64,000 nt of DNA from Streptomyces radicis. GTDB lineage: Bacteria; Actinomycetota; Actinomycetes; Streptomycetales; Streptomycetaceae. Below the pieces are notes generated by a model. The model searched no databases. It was not told the DNA's origin and saw only the letters and a program-made list of their open reading frames with translations. The stretch spans positions 1-64,000 of the forward strand of contig NZ_RBDY01000001.1 in NCBI RefSeq assembly GCF_003626575.1. Reading direction: 5' to 3'. Positions 44,701 to 51,255 of this stretch are shown here, piece by piece (position 1 is the first letter of the stretch; each line of letters begins with the position of its first letter). The position numbers were made by a program, and so were the translations under genes.

Positions 44701-45208
44701 GAAGAACAGGGAGCGCATCGGCATCACCTTCGAGGAGGGCTGGAACGCGTTCCTCAAGGTCCTCGGCAGCGGCGAGTCGCGTCTCGTCGTCTGCTCCCAG
44801 GACATCGGCGAGCTGGCCGACATCACCGCGGGGCTCGACCTCGCCCAGCTCGCCGGGCGCGCGGGACCGGCCGACGGCGTCCGGCACCCCAGGCCCGACC
44901 TGCCCGTCGCCTACACCGAGCCGGAGGGCGAGGGCGAACGCGCCGTGGCCGAGCTGTGGGGTCACGTGCTCGGCATCGAGAAGATCGGCGCGCTCGACGA
45001 CTTCTTCGAGCTGGGCGGCAACTCCCTGCTCGGCGTGGACCTCGTGCACCGGATGCGGGAGGCGCTGGACTGCCCGGGGCTCCCGCCGCACGTGCTCCAC
45101 GAGGCGCCGACCGTGCGCGAGGTCGTCCGCCTCGCCGAGTCGCCGGACGCCGGGACGGCCTCCGCTCCATCCACATCACCCGCTTCACCGAGAGGGGCAG
45201 CTGTATGA
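35777..45208 (+). CDS. Bimodular type I PKS, ACP-KS-AT-KR-ACP-KS-AT(inactive)-KR-ACP
   Basis: Modular polyketide synthase of 3143 residues. In order: loading carrier domain (Ser49 in GVNSTDA); KS1 (Cys287 in DTACSSSL, His422, His462); AT1 (Ser748 in GYSLGEY, His847 in RAMHAPM); KR1 (GGLGQLG, Tyr1420); ACP1 (Ser1580 in LGGNSLVG); KS2 (Cys1846 in TFCSTSL, His1982, His2020); AT2 (about 2195-2400); KR2 (GGLGGIG, Tyr2924); ACP2 (Ser3083). AT2 has Gly2287 where the catalytic Ser belongs (GVGVGEF) and lacks about 60 residues of the small subdomain with the catalytic His, so it cannot be a working acyltransferase. There is no thioesterase, reductase or dehydratase domain. Acyl chains from the upstream ligase are expected on the first carrier domain and would receive two hydroxylated two-carbon extensions. 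Confidence 0.95.
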   Translation: MPHDSESDRAEAGAQDIRAWLADRVAEISGTDAADIESTTPFDVYGVNSTDAVSISGELAERFGLRLAPTALYDHPTIDALTAHLLPGAAGPSAAAEPAALPAAGGAGADDDPVCLVGMACRFPGPAETPEEFWAALAAGVDASADVPADRWDARADLDEDADAPGATYTSKGAFVGDIAGFDPAFFGISPREALRMDPQQRMLLEVSWQALENAGTAPDRLRGSRTGVFVGMMPSNQYAALQQDRTGPEVLDDPYLGLGTSSSVVAGRLSYLLDLRGPSLVLDTACSSSLVALHLAARSLRSGETDLALVGGVSATLHADTYKQACKMRMLARDGRCKTFDAAADGFLLGEGCGVVVLERLSDATARGHRVLAVIRGSAVNQDGTSNGLTAPNGAAQVAVIRAAHADAGVTPEAVDYVEAHGSGTLLGDSIEMSGLHTVFGPTRTADAPLIVGAVKTNIGHLVGAAGMAGLIKTVLALGHGGIPANLHHEEPNPTIDWDRCPTLLPDRLIAWPETGRPRLAGVSSFGWSGTNAHVVLEQPPAPERAPAPEAPRVLPLSARTPGALTAAAARLAARLRAEPALRLDDVAATLRAGRSVLEYRAAVVGVSAEGAAEALERLAAPAASAHLPAGRVTPVALLLPGTGELRVGTGRRLYETDAAYRAAFDACAVAARESLDADLREIVYPEGASDEGPSTAFGPGARAADADSPLHGRLDIGHAAVFAVDYACAALWRARGVEPTALLGYSLGEYVAACLAGVFTLEDALLLVVRRAQLVAGAAPGAMTTVALPAERVRPLLTRDVGIAAANGPLTSVVSGPTEAVEAFEDRLRGERVAHLRIPTGRAMHAPMLAPQAEELRALVASLPRRAPTIPYLSNVTGTWIAADEARDPAYWARHLLGTVRFAEAVERLVEGEPKALVEAGPGQLASFATQIVTASGGRTTAVALPTLPGAADRRGVETVVAGTLARLWTQGAAVDPAPPDDAALTVTLPGYPFEHQRLWPALRERDDAAPGPAAAPGEAPRTYVPEWTEAPAEGGGRPVGPFLLYADALGLADRLALRLGEEASCVTVTAGEAFARTGPSSFAIRPGAVEDHARLLAELPAEALPRTVVHLWSVSGPTPPDLGAQQELGFTGVRHAATTLAAAVPEGARLLVVSDGGQVVPGDETAHLGKATLGGPVLTVPQEYPGWSCRWIDLAPEASGGDAAADALLAELGWPGPESAVAWRSGTRRVRRYRETAVTPSGVAPRDGGTYLITGGLGQLGLVIAGHFAARARDVRLVLTGRSGLPPRERWDEVLANAPESGDAARIRGVRELEGRGASVLVAAADVADPAALRAALDAAALRFGPLTGVVHAAGLTSADVFAPLAGVTDEQIAAHFAAKVHGTLALGEALQGAEPEFVLLMSSMSAVLGGLGFTGYAAANAFLDRCAEARSAGVGAGAAASGVWQSVAWDTWRSTVEGPDTGGIGASLARYSFPAEQALAVLDRVLGGPARLVVVKGELAPRISAWVGGADPFAPRHESPAPAAVGGDRFARPELAQRFVPVSNDDERRLAALWGQALGLADVGSHDNFFDLGGNSLVGMQLMNSIGKEFRRALPAVALFEAPTVSAMAAYLRELPPTGGQPRVAPAEPATPSAPATPVAAPPPAAQGRAAAPAAAPAPAAAPENAVAPESAVAIIGMAGRFPGAEDLDRFWQVLRDGVETISFFTEEEMVAAGVPAELVSSPGYVRARPVLDHIDLFDGEFFGYNPREARLLDPQQRLFLECCWEALESAGYGDGDASRSVGVFGGANLSTYIRKIFEDPETASSVNEYQVVISNDKDALTTNVSYRFNLGGPSLGVQTFCSTSLVAVHLAARSVLGGECEMALAGGVSIRVPDRVGHVYQEGGMESPDGHVRTFDADARGSIFGDGAAVVLVKRLSAAIADGDPVAAVIRGSAVNNDGSLKVGFTAPSVRGQAAVISAALNHAGVAPDEVSYVEAHGTATELGDPIEMSALGRAFAGVRAGRVKVGSVKTNLGHLDRAAGATGLIKTVLSLQHRQLPPSLHFRTPNPEIDFTGGPFRVNTELTPWESDGRPRRAGINSLGMGGTNVHVVLEEAPPLPPGDQGRDLQVLVLSARSREALDEAGRRLARHLRRHPAQSLADVAYTLQVGRQRFDERRALVARGTEDALRLLESAGADEVHERREKRRERPVGYLFPGAGAAYAGMAAGLHLSEESFRATVDECCALLPPALAAAVGDVLTGAADDEAPVGTGVAACAAFVLGYALASLLASWGLRPDSLAGVGVGEFTAACVAGVLSPPDALALVAEAARVAEADAGAEGERELAAWIRAKVTLAAPAVPCARRDTGGWLDGSAATDPEHWARRALAADGDATASAVPAAAPLLAEPDRLLLEIGPGETFTAALTALPEVSDDRAGLILPTLPGRGNRHGGAAAVHTAVARAWVAGADLDWAAYHGDRRRLRLPLPTYPFQRSRYWIDTDAPAPGSRLRRELPADAPPGARLAALAKLPPERWLHAPGWRQLAPRPAPAEADPATGTWLLLADAAGVAEALAAEIAAAGGDTVIATPAAEFARTDRDAVALDPKDASHWTELFQVLRAEGRAPARIAHLWAVDPVPEHATGTDRADQGFYSTLALLQAIGGESDAGRGGLALVTSGAFDVTGSDPVDPAKATTVGPAKVAPLEYPGLDVRHIDVPAPGDREAAAALAALLVRELTGERDERHVALRGRRRWTPTHTQLPPAAAPEPGEVLREGGVYLITGGLGGIGLAMARSLAGSVRARLVLAGRSGLPDRAEWDAILADREAAPELAHRVERVRELERLGAEVLVVRMDVADPGEVADAVAAAVGRFGRVDGVIHAAGLPGLGVMQYKSAEAATEVLRPKLAGAAALREALAGVPVDFLALFSSTAAVTGGGPGQADYAAANAALGAEAERAASGARPRTVTVDWGEWRWNAWDMALAGFDAATTDFLRKNRERIGITFEEGWNAFLKVLGSGESRLVVCSQDIGELADITAGLDLAQLAGRAGPADGVRHPRPDLPVAYTEPEGEGERAVAELWGHVLGIEKIGALDDFFELGGNSLLGVDLVHRMREALDCPGLPPHVLHEAPTVREVVRLAESPDAGTASAPSTSPASPRGAAV

Positions 45209-46050
45209 CACGCGTCGGAGTCGTCGGGGCCGGGGTCATGGGCACCGGGCTCGCCCAGAGCCTCACCGAGTACGGCCACGAGGTCGTGCTGGTGGACCGC
45301 AGCAAGGAGGCGCTCGACCTGGCCCAGGCCGAGATCCTGAAGTTCGAGCGGTTCGGCGCGCTGCTCGGCGCCACCGGGCCCAGCCGGGAGGGCATGAGCG
45401 GGCGCGTCACCTGCACCACGGACCTGGCCGACCTGTCCACCGTCGAGTTCCTCGTGGAGAACATCACCGAGAGCTGGGAGCTGAAGCGCGCCCTCTACCC
45501 CCAACTCGACGAGGCCGCCCCTGAGTCCTGCGTCTTCGCGGTGAACACCTCGGCCATCCCGATCACCAAGGTCGCCGCCCGCACCACGCGCCAGGACCGC
45601 GTCATCGGCACCCACTTCATGAACCCCGTGCCCATGAAGCCGACCGTCGAGGTCATCAAGGGCTGGCACACCAGCCAGGAGACCATCGACGCGACACTCG
45701 CCCTGCTCGGCGCGTTCGGCAAGAGCGGTGTGCAGGTCAACGACTCGCCCGGGTTCGTCTCCAACCGCGTCCTGATGCTCACCATCAACGAGGCCGTCTA
45801 CCTGGTCGCCGACGGCGTCGCCGAGCCTGAGGACGTGGACCGGATCTTCACCGAGTGCTTCGGCCACACCATGGGCCCGCTGGCCACCGCCGACCTGATC
45901 GGCCTCGACACCATCCTCTACAGCATCGACGTGCTGTACGAGAACTTCAACGACGGCAAGTACCGCCCCTGCCCGCTGCTCCAGCGGATGGTCGACGCGG
46001 GCCTGTACGGCCGGAAGTCCGGCCGGGGCTTCTTCGCCTACGAGGCCTGA
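45205..46050 (+). CDS. 3-hydroxyacyl-CoA dehydrogenase-like enzyme for hydroxymalonyl-ACP (FkbK/ZmaG-like)
   Basis: NAD-dependent dehydrogenase of 281 residues. The Rossmann motif GVVGAGVMGTGLAQ is at the N-terminus, NTSAIPITK and GTHFMNPVPMKPTVEVI in the middle, and SPGFVSNRVL begins the C-terminal helical domain. In methoxymalonyl/hydroxymalonyl-ACP pathways this family oxidises glyceryl-ACP. It overlaps the PKS stop by ATGA and starts a four-gene block with ACP, acyl-CoA dehydrogenase and FkbH-type genes, which fixes the function well. Confidence 0.9.
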   Translation: MTRVGVVGAGVMGTGLAQSLTEYGHEVVLVDRSKEALDLAQAEILKFERFGALLGATGPSREGMSGRVTCTTDLADLSTVEFLVENITESWELKRALYPQLDEAAPESCVFAVNTSAIPITKVAARTTRQDRVIGTHFMNPVPMKPTVEVIKGWHTSQETIDATLALLGAFGKSGVQVNDSPGFVSNRVLMLTINEAVYLVADGVAEPEDVDRIFTECFGHTMGPLATADLIGLDTILYSIDVLYENFNDGKYRPCPLLQRMVDAGLYGRKSGRGFFAYEA

Positions 46051-46112
46051 CCGCCTCCCCCTCGCCCACCCATTCACCGCCTCTCCCCCCATCGGCTAAG
46101 GAGACGAACGAC

Positions 46113-46379
46113 ATGTCGGAGCAGACCGGCACCCGGATCAGGGACTTCATCCTCACCCGCTTCCCCGGCGTCGAACTGGACGACCGGGTCGACATCTTCA
46201 CCCTCGGCTTCGTCAACTCCCTCTTCGCGATGGAGCTGGTGATGTTCCTGGAGAAGGAGTTCGACCTGCGGATCCCCAACGAGGAGATGTCGCTGGACAA
46301 CTTCCGCACCGTCGAGGGCATGAGCGCGCTCGTGGCCCGGGTCCGCGCGGGCGCGTCGGCCGGGGCGGGCCCCGCATGA
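46113..46379 (+). CDS. Acyl carrier protein for hydroxymalonyl extender (FkbJ/ZmaD-like)
   Basis: Carrier protein of 88 residues with the phosphopantetheine Ser in GFVNSLFAMEL, the form usual for ACPs of glyceryl/methoxymalonyl pathways. AAGGAG at 46098 sets the ATG. Its end overlaps the acyl-CoA dehydrogenase start by ATGA. It holds the three-carbon unit during its oxidation and presents it to a PKS acyltransferase. Confidence 0.92.
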   Translation: MSEQTGTRIRDFILTRFPGVELDDRVDIFTLGFVNSLFAMELVMFLEKEFDLRIPNEEMSLDNFRTVEGMSALVARVRAGASAGAGPA

Positions 46380-47572
46380 CACCGGCCGCCACGTTCTCCG
46401 CCACGCCCTCGTCCGATGTCGACGAGGCGGCGCTGCGCGCGGGCCCCCGGGCGTTCGTCGACGCCGAACTCGCCCCCAGGGCCGACGCGTTCGACGAGGC
46501 CGCGGAGATACCCGAGTGGTTCCTCACGTCCCTGGCCGAGCAGGGGATGTGGGGCGCGGTGCGCACCGGCGGGATGGTGGCGTTCGGCGTGCTGCACGAG
46601 GAGGTGGGCCGCGGCTGCTCCTCGGCGCGCAGCCTGCTGACCGTGCACAGCATGGCGCTGTACGCCCTGGACCGCTGGGGCTCGGCCGCGATGCGGGAGC
46701 GCTGGCTCGACCCGATGACCGAGGGCGGGCGGCTCGGCGCGTTCTGCCTGACCGAGCCGGGCGCGGGCAGCGACATCACCGCGGTCGCCGCCACCGCCCG
46801 CCCAGCCCCCGGCGGGGGCTGGCTGCTCGACGGCCACAAGAAGTGGGTGACCGGCGGCGAACGGGCCGACCTGCTCCTGGTGTTCGCCCGCACCGAGCGC
46901 GGGGTCTCGGCGTTCCTCGTGCCCGCGGACACCCCGGGCCTGACCCGGACCCCGGTGCGGGGGCTGCTCGGCACCAGGGCAGCGCTGACCGCGGAGATCC
47001 GCTTCGACGGGTGCCGACTGCCCGCCGAGGCGCTGCTCGGCGCGGAGGGCATGGGTACCGCCATCGCCGCCGGGGTCCTCGACATCGGCCGGTACAGCGT
47101 CGCCTCGGGCAGCGTCGGCATCGTCCAGGCGTGCCTCGACGCCTCCGTGCACCATGCCACCACGCGCCGCCAGGGCGGCGTCCTCATCGGACGGCACCAG
47201 CTGATCCAGAAGATGATCACGGAGATGGCGGTCAACCTCAGGGCCGCCAGGGCGCTCTGCCTGCGGGCCGGGCGCCTGAAGGAGGCCGGTGACCCCGCGA
47301 CCATCGTGGAGACCTGCGCCGCCAAGTACCTCGCCTCGGTCAGCGCGATGCGCGCGGCGACCGACGCGGTGCAGATCCACGGCGCGAGCGGGTGCAGCGC
47401 CGAGCGGTCGGTGGCCCGGTACTTCAGGGACGCCAAGATCATGGAAATCATCGAGGGCAGCTCCCAGATCCAGGAGGTCCTCATCGCCCAGCACGCGCTG
47501 ACCGCCGCGGGCGGGGCGCGTCCGGCGGCGCGGGCCGGTGCCCCGGCCGCGCCGGAAGGGAGTACGGCATGA
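46376..47572 (+). CDS. Acyl-CoA dehydrogenase-like enzyme for hydroxymalonyl-ACP (FkbI/ZmaE-like)
   Basis: FAD enzyme of 398 residues with the acyl-CoA dehydrogenase layout. AFCLTEPGAGSDI is the flavin-contact motif, KKWVTGGERAD lies in the beta domain, and KIMEIIEGSSQIQE carries the Glu base position. In this pathway it oxidises the aldehyde intermediate on the ACP to the malonyl-type acid. The C-terminal 20 residues are alanine-rich. It overlaps both flanking genes. Confidence 0.9.
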   Translation: MTPAATFSATPSSDVDEAALRAGPRAFVDAELAPRADAFDEAAEIPEWFLTSLAEQGMWGAVRTGGMVAFGVLHEEVGRGCSSARSLLTVHSMALYALDRWGSAAMRERWLDPMTEGGRLGAFCLTEPGAGSDITAVAATARPAPGGGWLLDGHKKWVTGGERADLLLVFARTERGVSAFLVPADTPGLTRTPVRGLLGTRAALTAEIRFDGCRLPAEALLGAEGMGTAIAAGVLDIGRYSVASGSVGIVQACLDASVHHATTRRQGGVLIGRHQLIQKMITEMAVNLRAARALCLRAGRLKEAGDPATIVETCAAKYLASVSAMRAATDAVQIHGASGCSAERSVARYFRDAKIMEIIEGSSQIQEVLIAQHALTAAGGARPAARAGAPAAPEGSTA

Positions 47573-48609
47573 CCACCAAGACCCGGGGCCGGGTCAAGTG
47601 CGCGGTCTGGGACCTGGACAACACCGTCTGGCGGGGCGTGCTGCTCGAGGACGAACGCGTCGAGCTGCGCCCCGGGGTCAGGGAGACCCTGGCCGAGCTC
47701 GACCGGCGGGGCATCCTCCACTCGATCGCCAGCAGGAACGACCACGACCTGGCCATGCGGCGCCTCGAGGAGCTGGGCATCGCCGACTTCTTCCTCGTCC
47801 CGCAGATCACCTGGGGGCCCAAGTCGGTCTCCGTCGAGGCGGTCGCGACATCGCTGAACATCGGCATCGACGCCCTGGCGTTCATCGACGACCAGCCCTT
47901 CGAGCTCGAGGAGGTGGCGTTCGCGCATCCGAAGGTGCTCTGCCTGGACGCCGAACGGGCCGCCACGCTGGCGGACATGCCGGAGTTCCGGCCGAGGTTC
48001 CTCACCGATGACGCGGGAAGGCGGCGCGAGATGTACCGCAGCGGCGAGCTGCGGGCACGCGCCCAGGAGAGCTTCGAAGGGCCCGACGAGGAGTTCCTCG
48101 CCACCCTGAAGATGGTCTTCACCATCGACCGCGCCGAGGTCTCCGACCTCCAGCGCGCCGAGGAGCTGACCGTCCGCACCAACCAGCTCAACTCCACCGG
48201 CGTCACCTACTCCTACGAGGACCTGGCCGCGCTCGCCACCTCGGACGACCACCTGCTGCTGATGGCCGGCCTCGACGACCGCTTCGGCACCTACGGGCGC
48301 ATCGGCCTCGCGCTGGTCGAGAAGCGCGGCACCACCTGGGTGCTCAAGCTGCTGCTGATGTCCTGCCGCGTGATGAACCGCGGCGTGGGGACCGTGCTGC
48401 TGCACCACGTGATGCGGCTGGCGCGGGACGCCGGGGCGCGGCTCACCGCCGAGTTCGTGCCGACCGACCGCAACCGGGTGATGTACGTGACCTACCGCTT
48501 CGCGGGCTTCGACGAGGTCGGCGACCGGGACGGCGTGCGGGTGCTCGGGGCGCCGCTCGACGACATCCCCGCCCCGCCCGCCTACCTCGAACTCCGCCTC
48601 GGCGGCTGA
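47569..48609 (+). CDS. FkbH-like glyceryltransferase/phosphatase (HAD-IIIC)
   Basis: Protein of 346 residues. A HAD-IIIC domain with DLDNTVWRGVL (nucleophile Asp near residue 15) and IDDQPFELEEV (about residues 104-114) is followed by a GNAT-like C-terminal domain with TYGRIGLALV and SCRVMNRGVG. FkbH-type enzymes take 1,3-bisphosphoglycerate, remove phosphate and load the glyceryl group onto the ACP. This is the first step of hydroxymalonyl- or methoxymalonyl-ACP synthesis and confirms the role of the three genes upstream. No O-methyltransferase gene (FkbG) follows. Confidence 0.93.
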   Translation: MTTKTRGRVKCAVWDLDNTVWRGVLLEDERVELRPGVRETLAELDRRGILHSIASRNDHDLAMRRLEELGIADFFLVPQITWGPKSVSVEAVATSLNIGIDALAFIDDQPFELEEVAFAHPKVLCLDAERAATLADMPEFRPRFLTDDAGRRREMYRSGELRARAQESFEGPDEEFLATLKMVFTIDRAEVSDLQRAEELTVRTNQLNSTGVTYSYEDLAALATSDDHLLLMAGLDDRFGTYGRIGLALVEKRGTTWVLKLLLMSCRVMNRGVGTVLLHHVMRLARDAGARLTAEFVPTDRNRVMYVTYRFAGFDEVGDRDGVRVLGAPLDDIPAPPAYLELRLGG

Positions 48610-48639
48610 CAGACGCGCGCAAGAGAGAGGAGCACCACC

Positions 48640-49620
48640 GTGACAGAGCAGGATCTCCGGCAGCCCCGGCGCAAGGATTTGTCGGCGCTGGCCTCCGGCG
48701 GCCTCGACTGGGAGAGCCTGCCGCTGCGGCTCTTCCGGAAGGGCCATGCCAAGGCGTGGGACCCGGCCACGCTCGACTTCTCGCAGGACGCCGAGGACTG
48801 GCGTCGGCTGCCCGAGGTCTCGCGCGAGGCGTTCACCGGGCTGTGCGCCATGTTCCTCGCGGGCGAGGAGGCGGTCACCCACGACCTCCAGCCGTTCATG
48901 GCCGCGATGTCGGCCGAGGGCAGGCTCGCCGACGAGATGTACCTCACCCAGTTCTGCTACGAGGAGGCCAAGCACACCGAGGTCTTCCGCCGCTGGCTGG
49001 ACGCCGTGGGCCTGCACGACGACCTCAACGGGCTGGTCGCGGACAACCCCGGCTACCGGCGGATCTTCTTCGAGGCCCTCCCCGAGTCGCTCGACCGGCT
49101 CAGGCACGACCCCACGCCCGCCAACCAGGTGCGCGCCTCGGTCACCTACAACCACATCGTCGAGGGCACCCTCGCGCTCACCGGGTACTTCGCCTGGACC
49201 CGGATCTGCACCGAGCTGGACATCTTCCCCGGCATGCGCCTGATGATCGCCAGGATCAGGGACGACGAGCGGCGGCACATGGCGTGGGGGACCTACACGT
49301 GCCGCCGCCTGGTCGCCGCCGACCCCGAGAACTGGGGGGTCGTCACCGGGCGGATGCGCGAGCTGCTGCCGCACGCCATCCGGCAGATACAGCACGCCAC
49401 CAGGGACTACCCGCCCGACCTCTTCGGGATGGTGATGCGCGACCTGCTGGCCTATGCCACCGAGTGCGCGGGCCGCCGCCTGCACGCCATCGAGTCGGCC
49501 CTCACCGACGGCAGCCAGGAGCTGCGCGTCGACACCGTCTCCGAGGACCTGGAGGAGGAGATCGCCGACGAGGAACGCACGGCACTCGCCGCCGCCGGGG
49601 ACAGGCCGACGGACGGCTGA
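48640..49620 (+). CDS. R2-like ligand-binding oxidase (R2lox-type di-metal protein)
   Basis: Ferritin-like protein of 326 residues related to the ribonucleotide-reductase small subunit. Likely metal ligands are Glu in MFLAGEEAVTHD (near residue 77), ExxH in YEEAKHTEVF, Glu in IVEGTLALTGYF and ExxH in DDERRHMAWGTY. R2lox proteins hold a Mn/Fe site and bind a long-chain fatty acid in a tunnel, so an oxidation of the lipid chain fits this cluster. No large ribonucleotide reductase subunit is nearby. GTG start with AGAGAGGAG upstream. The exact reaction is unknown. Confidence 0.85.
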   Translation: MTEQDLRQPRRKDLSALASGGLDWESLPLRLFRKGHAKAWDPATLDFSQDAEDWRRLPEVSREAFTGLCAMFLAGEEAVTHDLQPFMAAMSAEGRLADEMYLTQFCYEEAKHTEVFRRWLDAVGLHDDLNGLVADNPGYRRIFFEALPESLDRLRHDPTPANQVRASVTYNHIVEGTLALTGYFAWTRICTELDIFPGMRLMIARIRDDERRHMAWGTYTCRRLVAADPENWGVVTGRMRELLPHAIRQIQHATRDYPPDLFGMVMRDLLAYATECAGRRLHAIESALTDGSQELRVDTVSEDLEEEIADEERTALAAAGDRPTDG

Positions 49621-49621
49621 G

Positions 49622-50398
49622 ATGGGCGCTCCGGCACCGCGACAGCCGATGGGCGGCGGGGGGACCGACTGGCTGCCCCTCGGCCCGCCCCCCGAGGACG
49701 GCCTCCCGCTGCTCTGCTTCCCGCACGCGGGCGCCGGGGCCTCGGTCTTCCGGGCCTGGAAGGGCCTGACCCCGCCGCCCCTCGCGGTCTGCCCGCTCCA
49801 GCTCCCGGGGCGCGACGGACGGTTCAGGGAGCCGCCGGGGCGCGCGGTCGGCCCGCTGGTGAACGCCGCTGCCGAGGCGCTCGCGCCGCTGCTCGACCGG
49901 CCGTTCGCGATCTTCGGGCACAGCATGGGCGCCATCCTGGCCTTCGAGTTCACCCGCGCCCTGCGGCGCCTCGGCGCGCCCCCGCCCGTCCACCTGTTCG
50001 TCTCGGGGCGGGTCGCGCCCCAGGTCCGCACCCCCGGCGAGGGCCTGCACCGGCTGCCCACCCCCGAGTTCCTCCGGTTCATCCGGTCGCTCGGCGGCAT
50101 CCCCGAACGCGTCCTGCACGGCCAGGCGTTCGCCGAGCTGATGGTCCCGCTGCTGCGGGCCGACATCGAGGTCAACGAGACGTACCGGCATGCGGCCGAG
50201 CCCCCGCTCGACGTGCCCCTCACGGTCCTCGCGGGCCGCGACGACCACAAGGTCCCGCTGCGCTGGGTGCGGCCATGGGCGGAGCACACCACCGAGAAGT
50301 TCGCCCTCCACGTCCTGCCCGGCGGCCACTTCTTCCCCTACGACTCCCCGGGGAGCGTGCTCGGCCTGCTCGCCGACCCCTTCGAGGAGTGGTCATGA
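49622..50398 (+). CDS. Type II thioesterase
   Basis: Alpha/beta hydrolase of 258 residues with LLCFPHAGAGAS at the N-terminus, the nucleophile motif FGHSMGAILA, a catalytic Asp in LAGRDDHKVPL and a His in LPGGHFFPY. Type II thioesterases clear misloaded carrier domains. The PKS has no thioesterase domain, so this protein is also the only visible candidate for product release. It starts one base after the preceding stop. Confidence 0.93.
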   Translation: MGAPAPRQPMGGGGTDWLPLGPPPEDGLPLLCFPHAGAGASVFRAWKGLTPPPLAVCPLQLPGRDGRFREPPGRAVGPLVNAAAEALAPLLDRPFAIFGHSMGAILAFEFTRALRRLGAPPPVHLFVSGRVAPQVRTPGEGLHRLPTPEFLRFIRSLGGIPERVLHGQAFAELMVPLLRADIEVNETYRHAAEPPLDVPLTVLAGRDDHKVPLRWVRPWAEHTTEKFALHVLPGGHFFPYDSPGSVLGLLADPFEEWS

Positions 50399-51255
50399 AC
50401 ACCACGTCCCCGCCCCCGCCCGTGCCCGCGTTCCCCGCCGCACCCGGGGCGCCTCCCGCGCCCGACTGGCCCGCCGGACCCCTCAGGCCCGCCACGGCCG
50501 AGGGGGCGGTGGACATCTGGCACGTCCTGCTGCCCACCCCCGGCGCACCGCCCACGGGGCCCGCCGAGACCGGCACCCTCGACCGGAACGAGAGGGCCCG
50601 CGCCGACGCCATGGCCAGGCCGGAGGACCGCGCGGCGTTCGTCGTCGCGCACACCGCCCTGCGCGACATCCTCGGCCGCTACCTCGGCATCGCCCCCACC
50701 GCCGTGCGCCTGGCCCTCGGCCGCCACGGCAAGCCCTACCTGGACGGCCACTCCCGCCTCGCCTTCAACCTCTCGCACACCACGGGCGCCGCACTGATCG
50801 CGGTCGCCCTGCCAGGGCCGGTCGGCGTGGACATCGAGGCGGACCGCGGCGGGGACGAGCGGCACCTGGCGCTCGCCGAGCGGTGGTTCAGCCCCCGGGA
50901 GAGCGCCGCGGTGCGCGCCGCCCTCCGCCGCGGCCGACCCTCCCCGTTCCCCGCCTACTGGACCTGCCGGGAGAGCTATGCCAAGGCCATGGGGCACGGC
51001 CTGGCCCACCCCATGGACCGGTACGAGATCCGCCTCGACGGGCCCGCCGTCGAGGCCGCCGTCTGGGCCGACGGCAGGCAGCGCCCCGAGTGGTCCGTCC
51101 GCCGCCTGCCGATGCCCCGCGGCCTCGCCGCGGCCGTCACCGTGCGCGGCCACCGCGCCCTCCCGCGCCTGTGGTCCTGGACCGCCTCACCGCCCGCCGC
51201 GCCCGCCGCGGCCCGGCACCCGAACCGAAGGGCTTCCCCGCCATGGACGACCTGA
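50395..51255 (+). CDS. Sfp-type 4'-phosphopantetheinyl transferase
   Basis: Transferase of 286 residues. FNLSHTTGAALIAVA and VGVDIEADR hold the Mg2+-binding acids, and YWTCRESYAKAMG replaces the common WTRKEAYLKA motif, keeping Glu and Lys. The first 40 residues are proline-rich. It converts the carrier domains of the PKS and of the two free ACPs to their active form. ATGA overlap with the thioesterase gene. Confidence 0.92.
   Translation: MNTTSPPPPVPAFPAAPGAPPAPDWPAGPLRPATAEGAVDIWHVLLPTPGAPPTGPAETGTLDRNERARADAMARPEDRAAFVVAHTALRDILGRYLGIAPTAVRLALGRHGKPYLDGHSRLAFNLSHTTGAALIAVALPGPVGVDIEADRGGDERHLALAERWFSPRESAAVRAALRRGRPSPFPAYWTCRESYAKAMGHGLAHPMDRYEIRLDGPAVEAAVWADGRQRPEWSVRRLPMPRGLAAAVTVRGHRALPRLWSWTASPPAAPAAARHPNRRASPPWTT

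Noticed and set aside
45205..48609. Methoxymalonyl-ACP pathway
   Set aside because: No O-methyltransferase is encoded in the window; hydroxymalonyl-ACP is the simpler reading.
48640..49620. Ribonucleotide reductase small subunit
   Set aside because: No large subunit or NrdR box is nearby, the gene lies within a biosynthetic operon, and the protein matches the R2lox type better.
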